64,000 nt of DNA from Streptomyces sp. NBC_00569 (lineage in GTDB: Bacteria > Actinomycetota > Actinomycetes > Streptomycetales > Streptomycetaceae): NCBI RefSeq assembly GCF_036345255.1, contig NZ_CP107783.1:5195501-5259500 (forward strand), in the 5' to 3' direction. How positions within the stretch are numbered: the first letter of the stretch is position 1; each line of letters starts with the position of its first letter. Position numbers and translations under genes: made by a program. The notes beneath the pieces are model-generated. The model was not told where the DNA came from, did no database searches, and saw only the letters and a list, made by a program, of their open reading frames with translations. This document shows positions 13,345-21,030 of the stretch, piece by piece.

Positions 13345-13372
13345 CGGCCCCGTCTGTTCGCAGGCGGGGCCG
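13345..13372 (+). terminator. Terminator after jag
   Basis: A 12-bp stem (13345-13356 with 13361-13372, one G-T wobble) with a TTCG tetraloop, followed by ATCTTTGT. It separates rpmH-jag from rsmG. Confidence 0.75.
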
Positions 13373-13434
13373 ATCTTTGTCAGCCTGATAGTCAGCCCCC
13401 CAACGCGGTAGCGCGGTACGGAAGGACGGTCCAC

Positions 13435-14151
13435 GTGACGGAGGCAGCAGAGCTTCCCCCGGCTCCTGAACAGGCCCGAGCGGTATTCGGCGAGCGCTAC
13501 ACGGACGCGGTCCGGTACGCGGAGCTGCTGGCCGACGCGGGGGTGCAGCGTGGTCTCATCGGTCCCCGGGAAGTGCCCCGGCTGTGGGAGCGGCACATCC
13601 TGAACTGCGCCGTGCTGTCCGAGGTCGTGCCGGAGGGCGTCACCGTGTGCGACGTGGGCTCCGGCGCCGGCCTGCCCGGTATCCCGCTGGCCCTGGTCCG
13701 GCCCGACCTGAAGATCACGCTCCTGGAGCCGCTGCTGCGGCGCACGACTTTCCTCACCGAGGTCGTCGAGCTCCTCGGCCTCGACCATGTGACCGTGGTC
13801 CGCGGTCGTGCAGAAGAGGTCCTCGGCAAGCTGACTCCCGTCCATGTGGTGACGGCGCGCGCTGTCGCCCCGCTGGACCGTCTCGCGGCATGGGGCGTCC
13901 CGTTGCTGCGGCCGTACGGCGAGATGCTGGCCCTCAAGGGCGACACCGCCGAGGAAGAGGTCAAGAGCGCGGGGGCTGCCCTGAGCAAGCTGGGCGCGGT
14001 GGCCACCTCGGTACTTCACGTCGGCGAGGGCGTGGTGGATCCGCTCTCGACCGTGGTGCGTGTCGAGGTCGGGGAGAGCCCCGGTGGTGTGCGCTTCGCG
14101 GCGAAGCGCGCGAAGGCGGCTCGCGTCGGACGGGTTCGGCGTCGACGCTGA
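13435..14151 (+). CDS. rsmG: 16S rRNA (guanine527-N7)-methyltransferase RsmG
   Basis: A 238-aa SAM-dependent methyltransferase for G527 of 16S rRNA; loss in Streptomyces gives low-level streptomycin resistance and can raise antibiotic production (family knowledge). The SAM loop is DVGSGAGLPGIPLAL (about 78-92) and WERHILNCAVL precedes it. The C terminus is Lys/Arg-rich. GTG at 13435 is chosen because GGAAGG lies about 9 nt upstream; the frame is open to 13276 but that part overlaps jag. It lies ahead of parAB, as in most bacteria. Confidence 0.95.
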   Translation: MTEAAELPPAPEQARAVFGERYTDAVRYAELLADAGVQRGLIGPREVPRLWERHILNCAVLSEVVPEGVTVCDVGSGAGLPGIPLALVRPDLKITLLEPLLRRTTFLTEVVELLGLDHVTVVRGRAEEVLGKLTPVHVVTARAVAPLDRLAAWGVPLLRPYGEMLALKGDTAEEEVKSAGAALSKLGAVATSVLHVGEGVVDPLSTVVRVEVGESPGGVRFAAKRAKAARVGRVRRRR

Positions 14152-14209
14152 TGTTGCTCCTCGTCGAGGCGGCTGCTGTGTTCTAGGCGACAGTCTTTTT
14201 CTCGCGGTG

Positions 14210-14244
14210 ATGGCCGCTCGGGTCCTAGGGACCTGAGCGGCCAT
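14210..14244. terminator. Terminator after rsmG
   Basis: A 16-bp stem (14210-14225 with 14229-14244, one G-T wobble) around TAG, followed by TGCTTTT. Downstream, 14245-14629 holds a parS site, a DnaA box and presumably the parAB promoter, but no other gene that I can support. Confidence 0.8.
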
Positions 14245-14457
14245 TGCTTTTGGCTGAGCTGCCGTCGATTTTTAGGTGACGCTTGTCTCGTAGGTCTCCT
14301 GTTTCTGGGTGTCGGCAGCTCACGCACTGGACGGCCTCGAGGGGCGTCGGTGTGGCGCCGGTGATCCGTCCTGACGGCGACCCGCACCCCGTGAAACCTG
14401 CCAAACGTATGTATGTCGGGGTGTCGCACGGGTGCCGACCGGGCTGCGGTGCATCGT

Positions 14458-14471
14458 GTTTCACGTGAAAC
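14458..14471. other. parS: parS site 1 (perfect)
   Basis: GTTTCACGTGAAAC, the 14-bp ParB-binding palindrome, 172 nt upstream of the proposed parA start. Confidence 0.95.
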
Positions 14472-14566
14472 GTCGCTCACTGCTGCATGGCATCATCAGT
14501 CGCGGTCGCGCTGCGGCTGCACCCCGCGACCGTAGGCCTCTCGGATCCCTCGAATCGGGCACGGAG

Positions 14567-14575
14567 TTGTCCACA
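14567..14575 (+). promoter_or_regulatory. DnaA box ahead of parAB
   Basis: A perfect TTGTCCACA, 55 nt before the proposed parA start, with a weaker TCCTCCACA at 14585-14593. It is one of few perfect boxes in the window outside oriC. Confidence 0.6.
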
Positions 14576-14629
14576 GAGGCCGTTTCCTCCACAGAAGACA
14601 GGGCCTCGCTGGTTCACGACCCCGAAAGC

Positions 14630-15706
14630 ATGGGAGGCTCTGTTCATTGCGAGCCTGAAGTCGAGGAGAGTGAATCCTTGCGGTCCGACGCCAACATCGC
14701 GGGACCGATGACCGATCCGGTCCCCGGTCCCCGTACCGAGTCGGTGGGGGAGGATGTTTCACGTGAAACACCGCCTCCGATGGACGACACCCCTATCGGT
14801 CGTGCTGCCCAGCTGGCGGTAGAAGCCCTTGGCCGCGCAGGCGAGGGCCTGCCGCGACCTGAGCAGACCCGCGTCATGGTGGTTGCCAACCAGAAGGGCG
14901 GGGTCGGCAAGACCACTACAACGGTCAACCTTGCCGCCTCGCTGGCACTGCATGGTGCCCGCGTGCTGGTGATCGACCTGGATCCGCAGGGCAACGCCTC
15001 CACGGCTCTGGGCATCGACCACCACGCCGAAGTCCCTTCGATCTACGACGTGTTGGTCGAGAGCAAGCCGCTCTCCGAAGTCGTACAGCCCGTGGTCGAT
15101 GTGGAGGGCCTCTTCTGCGCCCCCGCCACCATCGATCTCGCCGGTGCGGAGATCGAGCTGGTCTCGCTGGTGGCACGCGAGAGCAGACTGCAGCGCGCGA
15201 TCCAGGCGTATGAGCAGCCCTTGGACTACATCCTCATCGACTGTCCTCCGTCGCTCGGCCTGCTGACGGTCAACGCTCTGGTCGCCGGCGCCGAGGTGCT
15301 GATCCCGATCCAGTGCGAGTACTACGCGCTGGAGGGCCTGGGGCAGCTCCTGCGCAACGTGGATCTGGTGCGCGGGCATCTGAACCCGGATCTGCATGTG
15401 TCGACGATCCTGCTCACCATGTACGACGGCCGCACCCGGCTGGCGTCGCAGGTCGCCGACGAAGTCCGGAGCCACTTCGGCGAAGAGGTCCTGCGGACGA
15501 GCATCCCGCGCTCCGTACGCATCTCCGAGGCCCCGAGCTATGGGCAGACGGTGCTCACCTACGATCCGGGTTCGAGCGGAGCGCTCTCCTACCTCGAGGC
15601 GGCGCGGGAGATGGCGTTGCGCGGGGTCGGTATCCGCTACGACGCTCAGCACGCCCATGCGGGCACTCAACTTGACCAGCACAGCACGGTGGAGGGTATC
15701 CAGTGA
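14630..15706 (+). CDS. parA: Chromosome-partitioning ATPase ParA
   Basis: A 358-aa Walker-type ATPase. In Streptomyces ParA filaments run along the aerial hypha and organise ParB-bound origins during sporulation. The deviant Walker A is KGGVGKTT (residues 89-96), followed by [10 protein letters not shown] (switch I) and the Walker B-type [10 protein letters not shown]. The first 80 residues are an acidic, low-complexity leader. The start is uncertain: ATG 14630 ([10 protein letters not shown]) is my choice, ATG 14708 would give 332 aa, and the frame stays open to 14432. A parS site (14756-14769) is part of the reading frame and encodes VSRET. The stop overlaps the parB GTG by 4 nt. Confidence 0.94.
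   Translation: MGGSVHCEPEVEESESLRSDANIAGPMTDPVPGPRTESVGEDVSRETPPPMDDTPIGRAAQLAVEALGRAGEGLPRPEQTRVMVVANQKGGVGKTTTTVNLAASLALHGARVLVIDLDPQGNASTALGIDHHAEVPSIYDVLVESKPLSEVVQPVVDVEGLFCAPATIDLAGAEIELVSLVARESRLQRAIQAYEQPLDYILIDCPPSLGLLTVNALVAGAEVLIPIQCEYYALEGLGQLLRNVDLVRGHLNPDLHVSTILLTMYDGRTRLASQVADEVRSHFGEEVLRTSIPRSVRISEAPSYGQTVLTYDPGSSGALSYLEAAREMALRGVGIRYDAQHAHAGTQLDQHSTVEGIQ
14756..14769. other. parS: parS site 2 (perfect, inside parA)
   Basis: GTTTCACGTGAAAC within the coding sequence for the variable N-terminal leader of ParA. Confidence 0.95.
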
Positions 15707-16806
15707 GCGAGCGACGGAGGGGACTGGGCCGTGGCCTCGGCGCACTGATCCCAGCAGCCCCCACCCCCGATAAGACGGCACCGGGCAGCCCGATGGGAGG
15801 TGGTCCCGGCACGTCTTCCGCCGGGCCCGTCCTGACGGCGGAGCGCGGAGTGGCGGCCGCGAAGGTTGCCTCGCTTCCGCAGCCCCAGGTTTCACATGAA
15901 ACAGAGGATTTGTTCGGCGGGCCGGTGGACGCTCCGGAAGCGCCGGCGGGAGCGTACTTCGCCGAGCTTCCGATTGACGCCATCACGCCCAACCCGCGTC
16001 AGCCGCGCGAGGTGTTCGACGAGGACGCCCTCGCCGAGCTCATCACCTCGATCAAGGAAGTCGGGCTCCTCCAGCCCGTCGTCGTACGGCAGCTGAGTTC
16101 GTCGCGCTTCGAGCTCATCATGGGTGAGCGCCGCTGGCGCGCCTGTCGCGAGGCTGGTCTGGAGCGCATTCCGGCGATCGTCCGGGCGACGGACGACGAG
16201 AAACTCCTCCTCGACGCGCTCCTGGAGAACCTGCACCGCGCTCAGCTGAACCCGCTGGAAGAGGCTGCCGCCTACGACCAGTTGCTGAAGGACTTCAACT
16301 GCACGCACGACCAGCTGGCCGACCGGATCGGGCGCTCGCGCCCGCAGGTCTCCAACACGCTGCGGCTCCTGAAGCTCTCTCCGGCCGTTCAGCGCCGGGT
16401 GGCCGCGGGCGTGCTGTCGGCCGGCCATGCGCGTGCCCTGCTTTCTGTGGAGGACTCGGAGGAGCAGGACCGTCTCGCTCACCGGATCGTCGCCGAAGGG
16501 CTCTCGGTCCGGGCCGTCGAGGAGATCGTGACCCTGATGGGCTCACGTCCGACGAGCACGGCGCGCGCCAAGGGTCCGCGGGCCGGGACTCGTCTGTCGC
16601 CGGCGCTCAGCGAGCTTGCTACGCGCCTGTCCGACCGGTTCGAGACGCGCGTGAAGGTCGATCTCGGGCAGAAGAAGGGCAAGATCGTCGTCGAGTTCGC
16701 CTCGATGGACGATCTGGAGCGCATCCTCGGTCAGCTCGCTCCGGGTGAGGGACCCGTCCTCCAGCACGGAGCGACGGAGGACGAAGACCAGGAGAACGAG
16801 GGCTAG
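15703..16806 (+). CDS. parB: Chromosome-partitioning protein ParB (CTPase clamp)
   Basis: A 367-aa protein that binds parS, loads as a CTP-dependent sliding clamp and spreads to build the segregation complex. The N-terminal ParB/Srx domain has [17 protein letters not shown] and the CTP-contact motif GERRWRA. The helix-turn-helix parS reader is around [19 protein letters not shown]. The C-terminal dimerisation domain ends the protein, with an acidic tail. GTG start overlaps the parA stop (GTGA). A near-perfect parS (15889-15902) lies inside the gene, coding VSHET. The first 80 residues are of low complexity. Confidence 0.96.
   Translation: MSERRRGLGRGLGALIPAAPTPDKTAPGSPMGGGPGTSSAGPVLTAERGVAAAKVASLPQPQVSHETEDLFGGPVDAPEAPAGAYFAELPIDAITPNPRQPREVFDEDALAELITSIKEVGLLQPVVVRQLSSSRFELIMGERRWRACREAGLERIPAIVRATDDEKLLLDALLENLHRAQLNPLEEAAAYDQLLKDFNCTHDQLADRIGRSRPQVSNTLRLLKLSPAVQRRVAAGVLSAGHARALLSVEDSEEQDRLAHRIVAEGLSVRAVEEIVTLMGSRPTSTARAKGPRAGTRLSPALSELATRLSDRFETRVKVDLGQKKGKIVVEFASMDDLERILGQLAPGEGPVLQHGATEDEDQENEG
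15889..15902. other. parS: parS site 3 (one mismatch, inside parB)
   Basis: GTTTCACATGAAAC; the central CG is CA, which breaks the palindrome at its centre. Confidence 0.75.
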
Positions 16807-16844
16807 GAGAACGGGGGTTGGTCCCGTTCTACGCAAGTCTCAGG

Positions 16845-16887
16845 AGAGCAGGTCGTGTCCGGTGTGTACCGGAACACGACCTGCTCT
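16845..16887 (+). terminator. parAB terminator
   Basis: An 18-bp stem with a single bulged base (16845-16862 with 16869-16887) and the loop TGTGTA, followed by TTGCTTTCTG. A smaller 8-bp hairpin (16808-16815 with 16823-16830) lies immediately after the parB stop. Confidence 0.8.
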
Positions 16888-16981
16888 TTGCTTTCTGTCG
16901 GTATCGATGGAATCGCTTCGTGGATACGATGCGACGGGGAAGAGCGCACCCCTCAAAGTCACCTCACGCGGGAGGCGGGTC

Positions 16982-17239
16982 ATGCAATCGGTGAGTCGTG
17001 CCGGGCTGATGACCGCGGGTCTCGGGCTGGGCGCGGTCGGCGGGTTCGTCGGCAGCCTGCTCAGGGAACGGAGCGCTCTGACAGCCGCCCGTGACGCGGC
17101 GGGCGAAGGAAGTGAGGAACTGCCTTCATGGGGCGTCGGCTCGTACCGCTCACACTGGACAACCTTCCGGACCTTCCCAAGCGTTGCCGGTCGTGTGTCT
17201 TCTGGGAGCTGGATCCGGTCAGCGGCCAAGCCGCGGTAA
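16982..17239 (+). CDS. Possible small membrane-type protein (85 aa)
   Basis: An open frame from ATG 16982 preceded by GGGAGG (16970-16975), a better ribosome binding site than that of the following gene. It starts MQSVSRAGLMTAGLGLG. Residues 7-30 form one Gly/Ala-rich hydrophobic segment followed by the charged stretch LRERSALTAARDAAGE. The last 36 residues overlap the acetyltransferase start in another frame and look like read-through of it. I do not recognise a family. It could instead be a leader sequence for the acetyltransferase gene. Confidence 0.4.
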   Translation: MQSVSRAGLMTAGLGLGAVGGFVGSLLRERSALTAARDAAGEGSEELPSWGVGSYRSHWTTFRTFPSVAGRVSSGSWIRSAAKPR

Positions 17240-17745
17240 AGACAGGCACTCAGGAGCTGGAGAAGGAGGCCTGGATTTCGGCTGTCCTCCTGGAATGGGG
17301 CTCCTGCGGCCGGGTCGTCTACGTGGACGATGTCCCGGTCGGCTTCGTGCTCTACGCGCCGCCGGCGTACGTTCCCCGCTCCACTGCCTTTCCCACGAGT
17401 CCGGTCTCCCCCGATGCCGTGCAGCTGATGACGGCGTGGATCATGCCCGGCTATCAGGGCCAGGGGCTCGGCCGGGTGATGGTGCAGACCGTCGCCAAGG
17501 ATCTGCTGCGGCGGGGGTTCAAGGCGATCGAGGCGTTCGGCGATGCGCAGTGGAAGGAACCGGCCTGCATGCTCCCCGCTGACCATCTGCTGGCCGTTGG
17601 CTTCAAGACCGTGCGGCCTCACCCGTCCTATCCGCGCCTCCGCCTTGAGCTGCGTACGACACTCTCGTGGAAGGAGGACGTCGAGCTCGCCCTGGACCGG
17701 CTCCTCGGAGCGGTGCAGAAGGAACCGGCGCTCCGTCCCCTGTGA
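17128..17745 (+). CDS. GNAT family N-acetyltransferase
   Basis: A 205-aa protein starting MGRRLVPLTLDNLPDLPKRC. The acetyl-CoA loop is GYQGQGLGRVMVQ at about residues 110-122, following the beta-4 strand QLMTAWIMPG. The substrate is unknown. It lies between parB and trxA, a place held by a peptidoglycan-synthesis regulator gene in mycobacteria, but there is no relation in sequence. GAGGA lies about 10 nt before the ATG. It converges with trxA, and a shared hairpin follows at 17778. Confidence 0.88.
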   Translation: MGRRLVPLTLDNLPDLPKRCRSCVFWELDPVSGQAAVKTGTQELEKEAWISAVLLEWGSCGRVVYVDDVPVGFVLYAPPAYVPRSTAFPTSPVSPDAVQLMTAWIMPGYQGQGLGRVMVQTVAKDLLRRGFKAIEAFGDAQWKEPACMLPADHLLAVGFKTVRPHPSYPRLRLELRTTLSWKEDVELALDRLLGAVQKEPALRPL

Positions 17746-17777
17746 GTCTCGATCCTTCCGTTGCGGCTGTCACGCAA

Positions 17778-17805
17778 ACGGGCCAACCCGATTGGGTTGG
17801 CCCGT
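17778..17805. terminator. Bidirectional terminator, acetyltransferase/trxA
   Basis: A perfect 12-bp stem (17778-17789 with 17794-17805) with the loop GATT, between convergent genes. A parS site begins 5 nt further on. Confidence 0.8.
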
Positions 17806-17809
17806 TCGT

Positions 17810-17823
17810 GTTTCACGTGAAAC
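17810..17823. other. parS: parS site 4 (perfect)
   Basis: GTTTCACGTGAAAC in the convergent gap between the acetyltransferase gene and trxA. Confidence 0.95.
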
Positions 17824-17854
17824 ATCGCCGCTCCGGCGTGGAGCGCATCGCCGG

Positions 17855-18187
17855 TCAGTTGGCGATGAAGTCCTCGAGGTCGCGCACGATGGCGGCCTTC
17901 GGCTTGGCGCCGACAATGGTCTTGGCGACCTCGCCGCCCTGGTAGACGTTCAGGGTCGGGATCGACATGACGCCGTACTTCGCGGCGATGGCCGGGTTCT
18001 CGTCGATGTTGAGCTTGACGACCTCGATCTTGTCGCCGTACTCGGCGGCGATCGCCTCGAGGGACGGCGCGATCTGGCGGCACGGTCCGCACCAGGCGGC
18101 CCAGAAGTCCACCAGTACGGGCTTGTCGCTCTTGAGGACGTCCTCGTCGAAGGAAGCGTCGGTCACGTTCTTGAGGTTGCCGGCCAC
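17855..18187 (-). CDS. trxA: Thioredoxin
   Basis: A 110-aa thioredoxin that reduces protein disulfides and passes electrons from TrxB. The active site is WCGPC (in VDFWAAWCGPCRQ, about residues 31-35) and the cis-proline loop is MSIPTLNVYQGG. GTG start at 18187 (VAGNLKNVTDASF) has AAGGAG 7 nt upstream. The longer frame to 18382 overlaps trxB and is not used. It lies 49 nt downstream of trxB and presumably shares its SigR promoter. Confidence 0.96.
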   Translation of the reverse strand: MAGNLKNVTDASFDEDVLKSDKPVLVDFWAAWCGPCRQIAPSLEAIAAEYGDKIEVVKLNIDENPAIAAKYGVMSIPTLNVYQGGEVAKTIVGAKPKAAIVRDLEDFIAN

Positions 18188-18236
18188 GGCGGGCTCCTTA
18201 GCTACTTTGGTGATGCGGTGGGGCGGGTGTGAGTTC

Positions 18237-19199
18237 TCAGACGGTGGCGGCCGCGGCGGACTCGCTGTCGGTGAGAGCGGCGAGGAAGCGCTCGGCGTCC
18301 AGGGCGGCGGAGCAGCCGGTGCCGGCCGCGGTGATCGCCTGGCGGTAGGTGTGGTCGACGACGTCACCAGCACCGAAGACACCGGTCACGTTCGTCCGGG
18401 TCGAGGGGGCTTCGACCTTCAGGTAGCCCTCGTCGTCCAGCTCGAGCTGGCCCTTGAAGAGCTCGGTGCGCGGGTCGTGGCCGATCGCGATGAACAGGCC
18501 GGTGACCGGGAGCTCGGAGGTCTCACCCGTCTTGACGTTGCGCAGCGTCAGGTGCGAGAGCTTCTGCTCGCCGTGGACCTCGGCGATCTCGCTGTCCCAG
18601 GCGAACTTGATCTTCGGGTCGGCGAAGGCGCGGTCCTGCATGGCCTTGGAGGCACGCAGGGAGTCACGGCGGTGCACGATCGTCACGGACTTGGCGAACC
18701 GGGAGAGGAAGGTCGCCTCCTCCATCGCGGTGTCACCGCCGCCGATCACGGCGATGTCCTGGTCCTTGAAGAAGAAGCCGTCGCACGTCGCGCACCAGGA
18801 GACGCCACGACCGGAGAGCGCGTCCTCGTTCGGCAGGCCTAGCTTGCGGTGCTGGGAGCCGGTCGTGACGATGACGGCCTTCGCACGGTGCACGGTGCCC
18901 GCCGTGTCGGTGACGGTCTTGATCTCACCCGTCAGGTCGACGGAGATGACGTCGTCCGGGACCAGCTCGGCGCCGAAGCGCTCGGCCTGGGCGCGCATGT
19001 TGTCCATGAGCTCGGGGCCCATGATGCCGTCCTGGAAGCCGGGGAAGTTCTCCACCTCGGTGGTGTTCATCAGGGCACCGCCCGCTGTGACAGCGCCCTC
19101 GAACACCAGCGGCTTCAGCGACGCGCGCGCGGTGTACAGGGCCGCCGTGTAGCCGGCGGGCCCGGAGCCGATGATGATCACGTTACGGACGTCGCTCAC
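18237..19199 (-). CDS. trxB: Thioredoxin reductase (NADPH)
   Basis: A 320-aa flavoprotein. The FAD loop is [15 protein letters not shown] (about 8-22), the redox-active pair is in [11 protein letters not shown] (CATC), the NADPH loop is [12 protein letters not shown], and the C-terminal FAD motif is [13 protein letters not shown] start at 19199 ([11 protein letters not shown]) has GAGGAAT upstream. It heads a trxBA operon driven by a SigR-type promoter 75-100 nt upstream, so it is probably induced by disulfide stress. Confidence 0.96.
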   Translation of the reverse strand: MSDVRNVIIIGSGPAGYTAALYTARASLKPLVFEGAVTAGGALMNTTEVENFPGFQDGIMGPELMDNMRAQAERFGAELVPDDVISVDLTGEIKTVTDTAGTVHRAKAVIVTTGSQHRKLGLPNEDALSGRGVSWCATCDGFFFKDQDIAVIGGGDTAMEEATFLSRFAKSVTIVHRRDSLRASKAMQDRAFADPKIKFAWDSEIAEVHGEQKLSHLTLRNVKTGETSELPVTGLFIAIGHDPRTELFKGQLELDDEGYLKVEAPSTRTNVTGVFGAGDVVDHTYRQAITAAGTGCSAALDAERFLAALTDSESAAAATV

Positions 19200-19272
19200 G
19201 GCTTGATTCCTCGTCTCTGCGGGACTGCTGCGTACTGCCGGGGGAGTCCGTCTCCGGACTCTCACCCCACCC

Positions 19273-19299
19273 AACGGATCCTACGGGGCGCGCATTCCC
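19273..19299 (-). promoter_or_regulatory. SigR-type promoter of trxBA
   Basis: On the minus strand, GGGAAT (19294-19299), an 18-nt spacer and GTT (19273-19275) match the published SigR consensus GGGAAT-N18-GTT exactly. Transcription would start near 19266, about 67 nt before the trxB start. Confidence 0.85.
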
Positions 19300-19341
19300 A
19301 CCGTGTCCGGGAGCACACGCGAAGTGTGTCCCGGCGTGGAG

Positions 19342-20280
19342 TCACCGCCGCGTGTAGGAGTGGGTCAGCAGCAGTTTCCCGGGAGCCGAGGACGGCTGCT
19401 TCACGCAGGTCGCGTCGATGACGTAGGCCGAGACCTGGGCAGGATCCGACGCGTGGGGCAGTACGACGAGGTAGGCGGTGGTGCCCTTGTAGTCTCCCCG
19501 CTCGATGGCGAGGGCCGGGGTCTGACGGCCGGTGCCCCGCTGTATGCAGTCCGGCACCACGACGGTCTTCCCCCGCATCGGGGAGTTCTCCCGGGGGGTC
19601 TTCGGCCCCGACTGCTGGATGTCGACGGACGGCTTGGATGTCGACGAGTCGGAGGGCGCGGAGGATTCCTCCGTCAGAAGGTTCTGCACCTGGCTCTCGA
19701 GCTTGTTCTCGGAGAAGGAAAGTGCGGAGCTTGCCTGACGGGGCGTGCCGCTCTCGGGAGCGCCGGTAGGTGTGCCGCCCCCGTTCTGCAGGAGAAGGAC
19801 TCCCAGGCCGATCGCGGCCGCGGTGAAGACCGCTCCGAGGGCGGCGCCCCGACGGCGCCGGGTGCGCGCCCGGCCGCCGCGCCCCGGACCTGTTGCGGCA
19901 CGGGGATGACCGGAAGGGCGGTCCGCGGGGGTGGTCGGCGAGTCGGCCGACGTTGTTTCACGTGAAACAGGCGACGCGGACTGGGCCTCGGCTTCGTCCT
20001 TGTCCTCGGCTTCGGCAGGCGCCTTCGTGTCGAGCAGTGCCTCCGCGGCGAGCGCGGCGTCGATGCGGCCCGCGATATCGGCAGGCATATGGACCGGGCC
20101 GGGGAGCGTGCCGAGCGTGCCGCGGATCTCGTCCAGGGAGGCATGGACGTCAGCGCACAGCTCGCAGCCGTTCAGGTGCTCCCGTACCTCCTCGGTGCGG
20201 GAAGGGGAGAGCAGCCCCTCGGTGAGGTCGGAGATCTCGTCGATCTCGGGGTGCTCGGCCGTGTCGGTCGTGGATGTCAC
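19342..20280 (-). CDS. rsmA: Anti-sigma factor, zinc-finger type, membrane-anchored (RsmA-like)
   Basis: A 312-aa partner of the upstream ECF sigma factor. The N-terminal anti-sigma domain has H35-x3-C39-x2-C42 in EHLNGCELCADVH. A single membrane segment lies at about 145-165 after an Arg-rich stretch, and the outer domain has two cysteines (DCIQRG and DATCVKQP). The GTG start overlaps the sigma stop (GTGA 20277-20280). In S. coelicolor the homologous RsmA restrains SigM and was reported to carry a [2Fe-2S] cluster; equivalence here rests on order and motif. A parS site (19955-19968) lies in the frame and encodes VSRET in the linker before the membrane segment. Confidence 0.85.
   Translation of the reverse strand: MTSTTDTAEHPEIDEISDLTEGLLSPSRTEEVREHLNGCELCADVHASLDEIRGTLGTLPGPVHMPADIAGRIDAALAAEALLDTKAPAEAEDKDEAEAQSASPVSRETTSADSPTTPADRPSGHPRAATGPGRGGRARTRRRRGAALGAVFTAAAIGLGVLLLQNGGGTPTGAPESGTPRQASSALSFSENKLESQVQNLLTEESSAPSDSSTSKPSVDIQQSGPKTPRENSPMRGKTVVVPDCIQRGTGRQTPALAIERGDYKGTTAYLVVLPHASDPAQVSAYVIDATCVKQPSSAPGKLLLTHSYTRR
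19955..19968. other. parS: parS site 5 (perfect, inside anti-sigma gene)
   Basis: GTTTCACGTGAAAC within the linker-coding part of the anti-sigma gene. Confidence 0.95.
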
Positions 20281-21002
20281 GCTCGCCCACCTCCGCCCTT
20301 CACGGCAGCTGAATCACTTGGTCCTGCCCCGTCCCGAGGCCCTGCTGCCGGTGGGACGGATGTCCCCTGCGTCCGGTTCCTTTCGGGCGCTTCCGGGGGC
20401 GGGTTCTTGCCACGCGCGTTCTCGCCGTTGTCGGTCCGCAGATGGGTGACCAACGGCAGGAGTCTGGCTCTGCCGCGCGCGCAGCGGCTCTTGACTGTGC
20501 CGGTGGGAACGCCGAGAACGCGGGCCGCCTCGGCCACCGGGTAGCCCTGCATGTCGACCAGGACGAGCGCGGCCCGCTGGTCGACGGGAAGGGTGCCCAG
20601 CGCTTCGAAGAGTTCACGGTGCAGGTCGTTGCGTTCGGCGGGGGCGGCCGCGGACTCGTGGGGTTCGAGGAGCTGTTCCAGGCGCTCCGTGTCCTCGACC
20701 GGAGAAGTCTTCCGCGAGGCGGCCTTGCGGGCCCGGTCGAGGCAGGCGTTCACGGTGATGCGGTGCAGCCACGTCGTGACGGCGGACTGCCCGCGGAACG
20801 TGTGCGCCGCCCGGTAGGCGGAGACCAGGGCGTCCTGGACGGCGTCGGCGGCTTCCTCCCGGTCTCCCAGGGTGCGCAGCGCGACGGCCCAAAGGCGGTC
20901 ACGATGGCGGCGCACGAGCTCGCCGAAAGCGTCCTTGTCACCCGCGACGTGGCGGGTGAGGAGGTCCTGATCGCTTGCTTCGCCATAGGCGGCGTCATCC
21001 AC
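20277..21002 (-). CDS. sigM: ECF RNA polymerase sigma factor (SigM type)
   Basis: A 241-aa group IV sigma factor. Region 2 spans about 20-90 (ELVRRHRDRLWAVALRTLG, then DREEAADAVQDALVSAYR). Region 4 spans about 130-185 with the helix-turn-helix MQGYPVAEAARVLGVPTGTV and KSRCARGRARL. The last 50 residues are a disordered Pro/Gly/Asn tail. GTG start at 21002. It is co-transcribed with the anti-sigma gene and lies 28 nt after the pseudokinase gene. The order murJ, sigM, trxB, trxA recalls the mycobacterial sigM locus, which supports the name. Confidence 0.9.
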   Translation of the reverse strand: MDDAAYGEASDQDLLTRHVAGDKDAFGELVRRHRDRLWAVALRTLGDREEAADAVQDALVSAYRAAHTFRGQSAVTTWLHRITVNACLDRARKAASRKTSPVEDTERLEQLLEPHESAAAPAERNDLHRELFEALGTLPVDQRAALVLVDMQGYPVAEAARVLGVPTGTVKSRCARGRARLLPLVTHLRTDNGENARGKNPPPEAPERNRTQGTSVPPAAGPRDGAGPSDSAAVKGGGGRA

Positions 21003-21030
21003 TTTCGAACCCCCTCCCCCAGGTGGGCCC

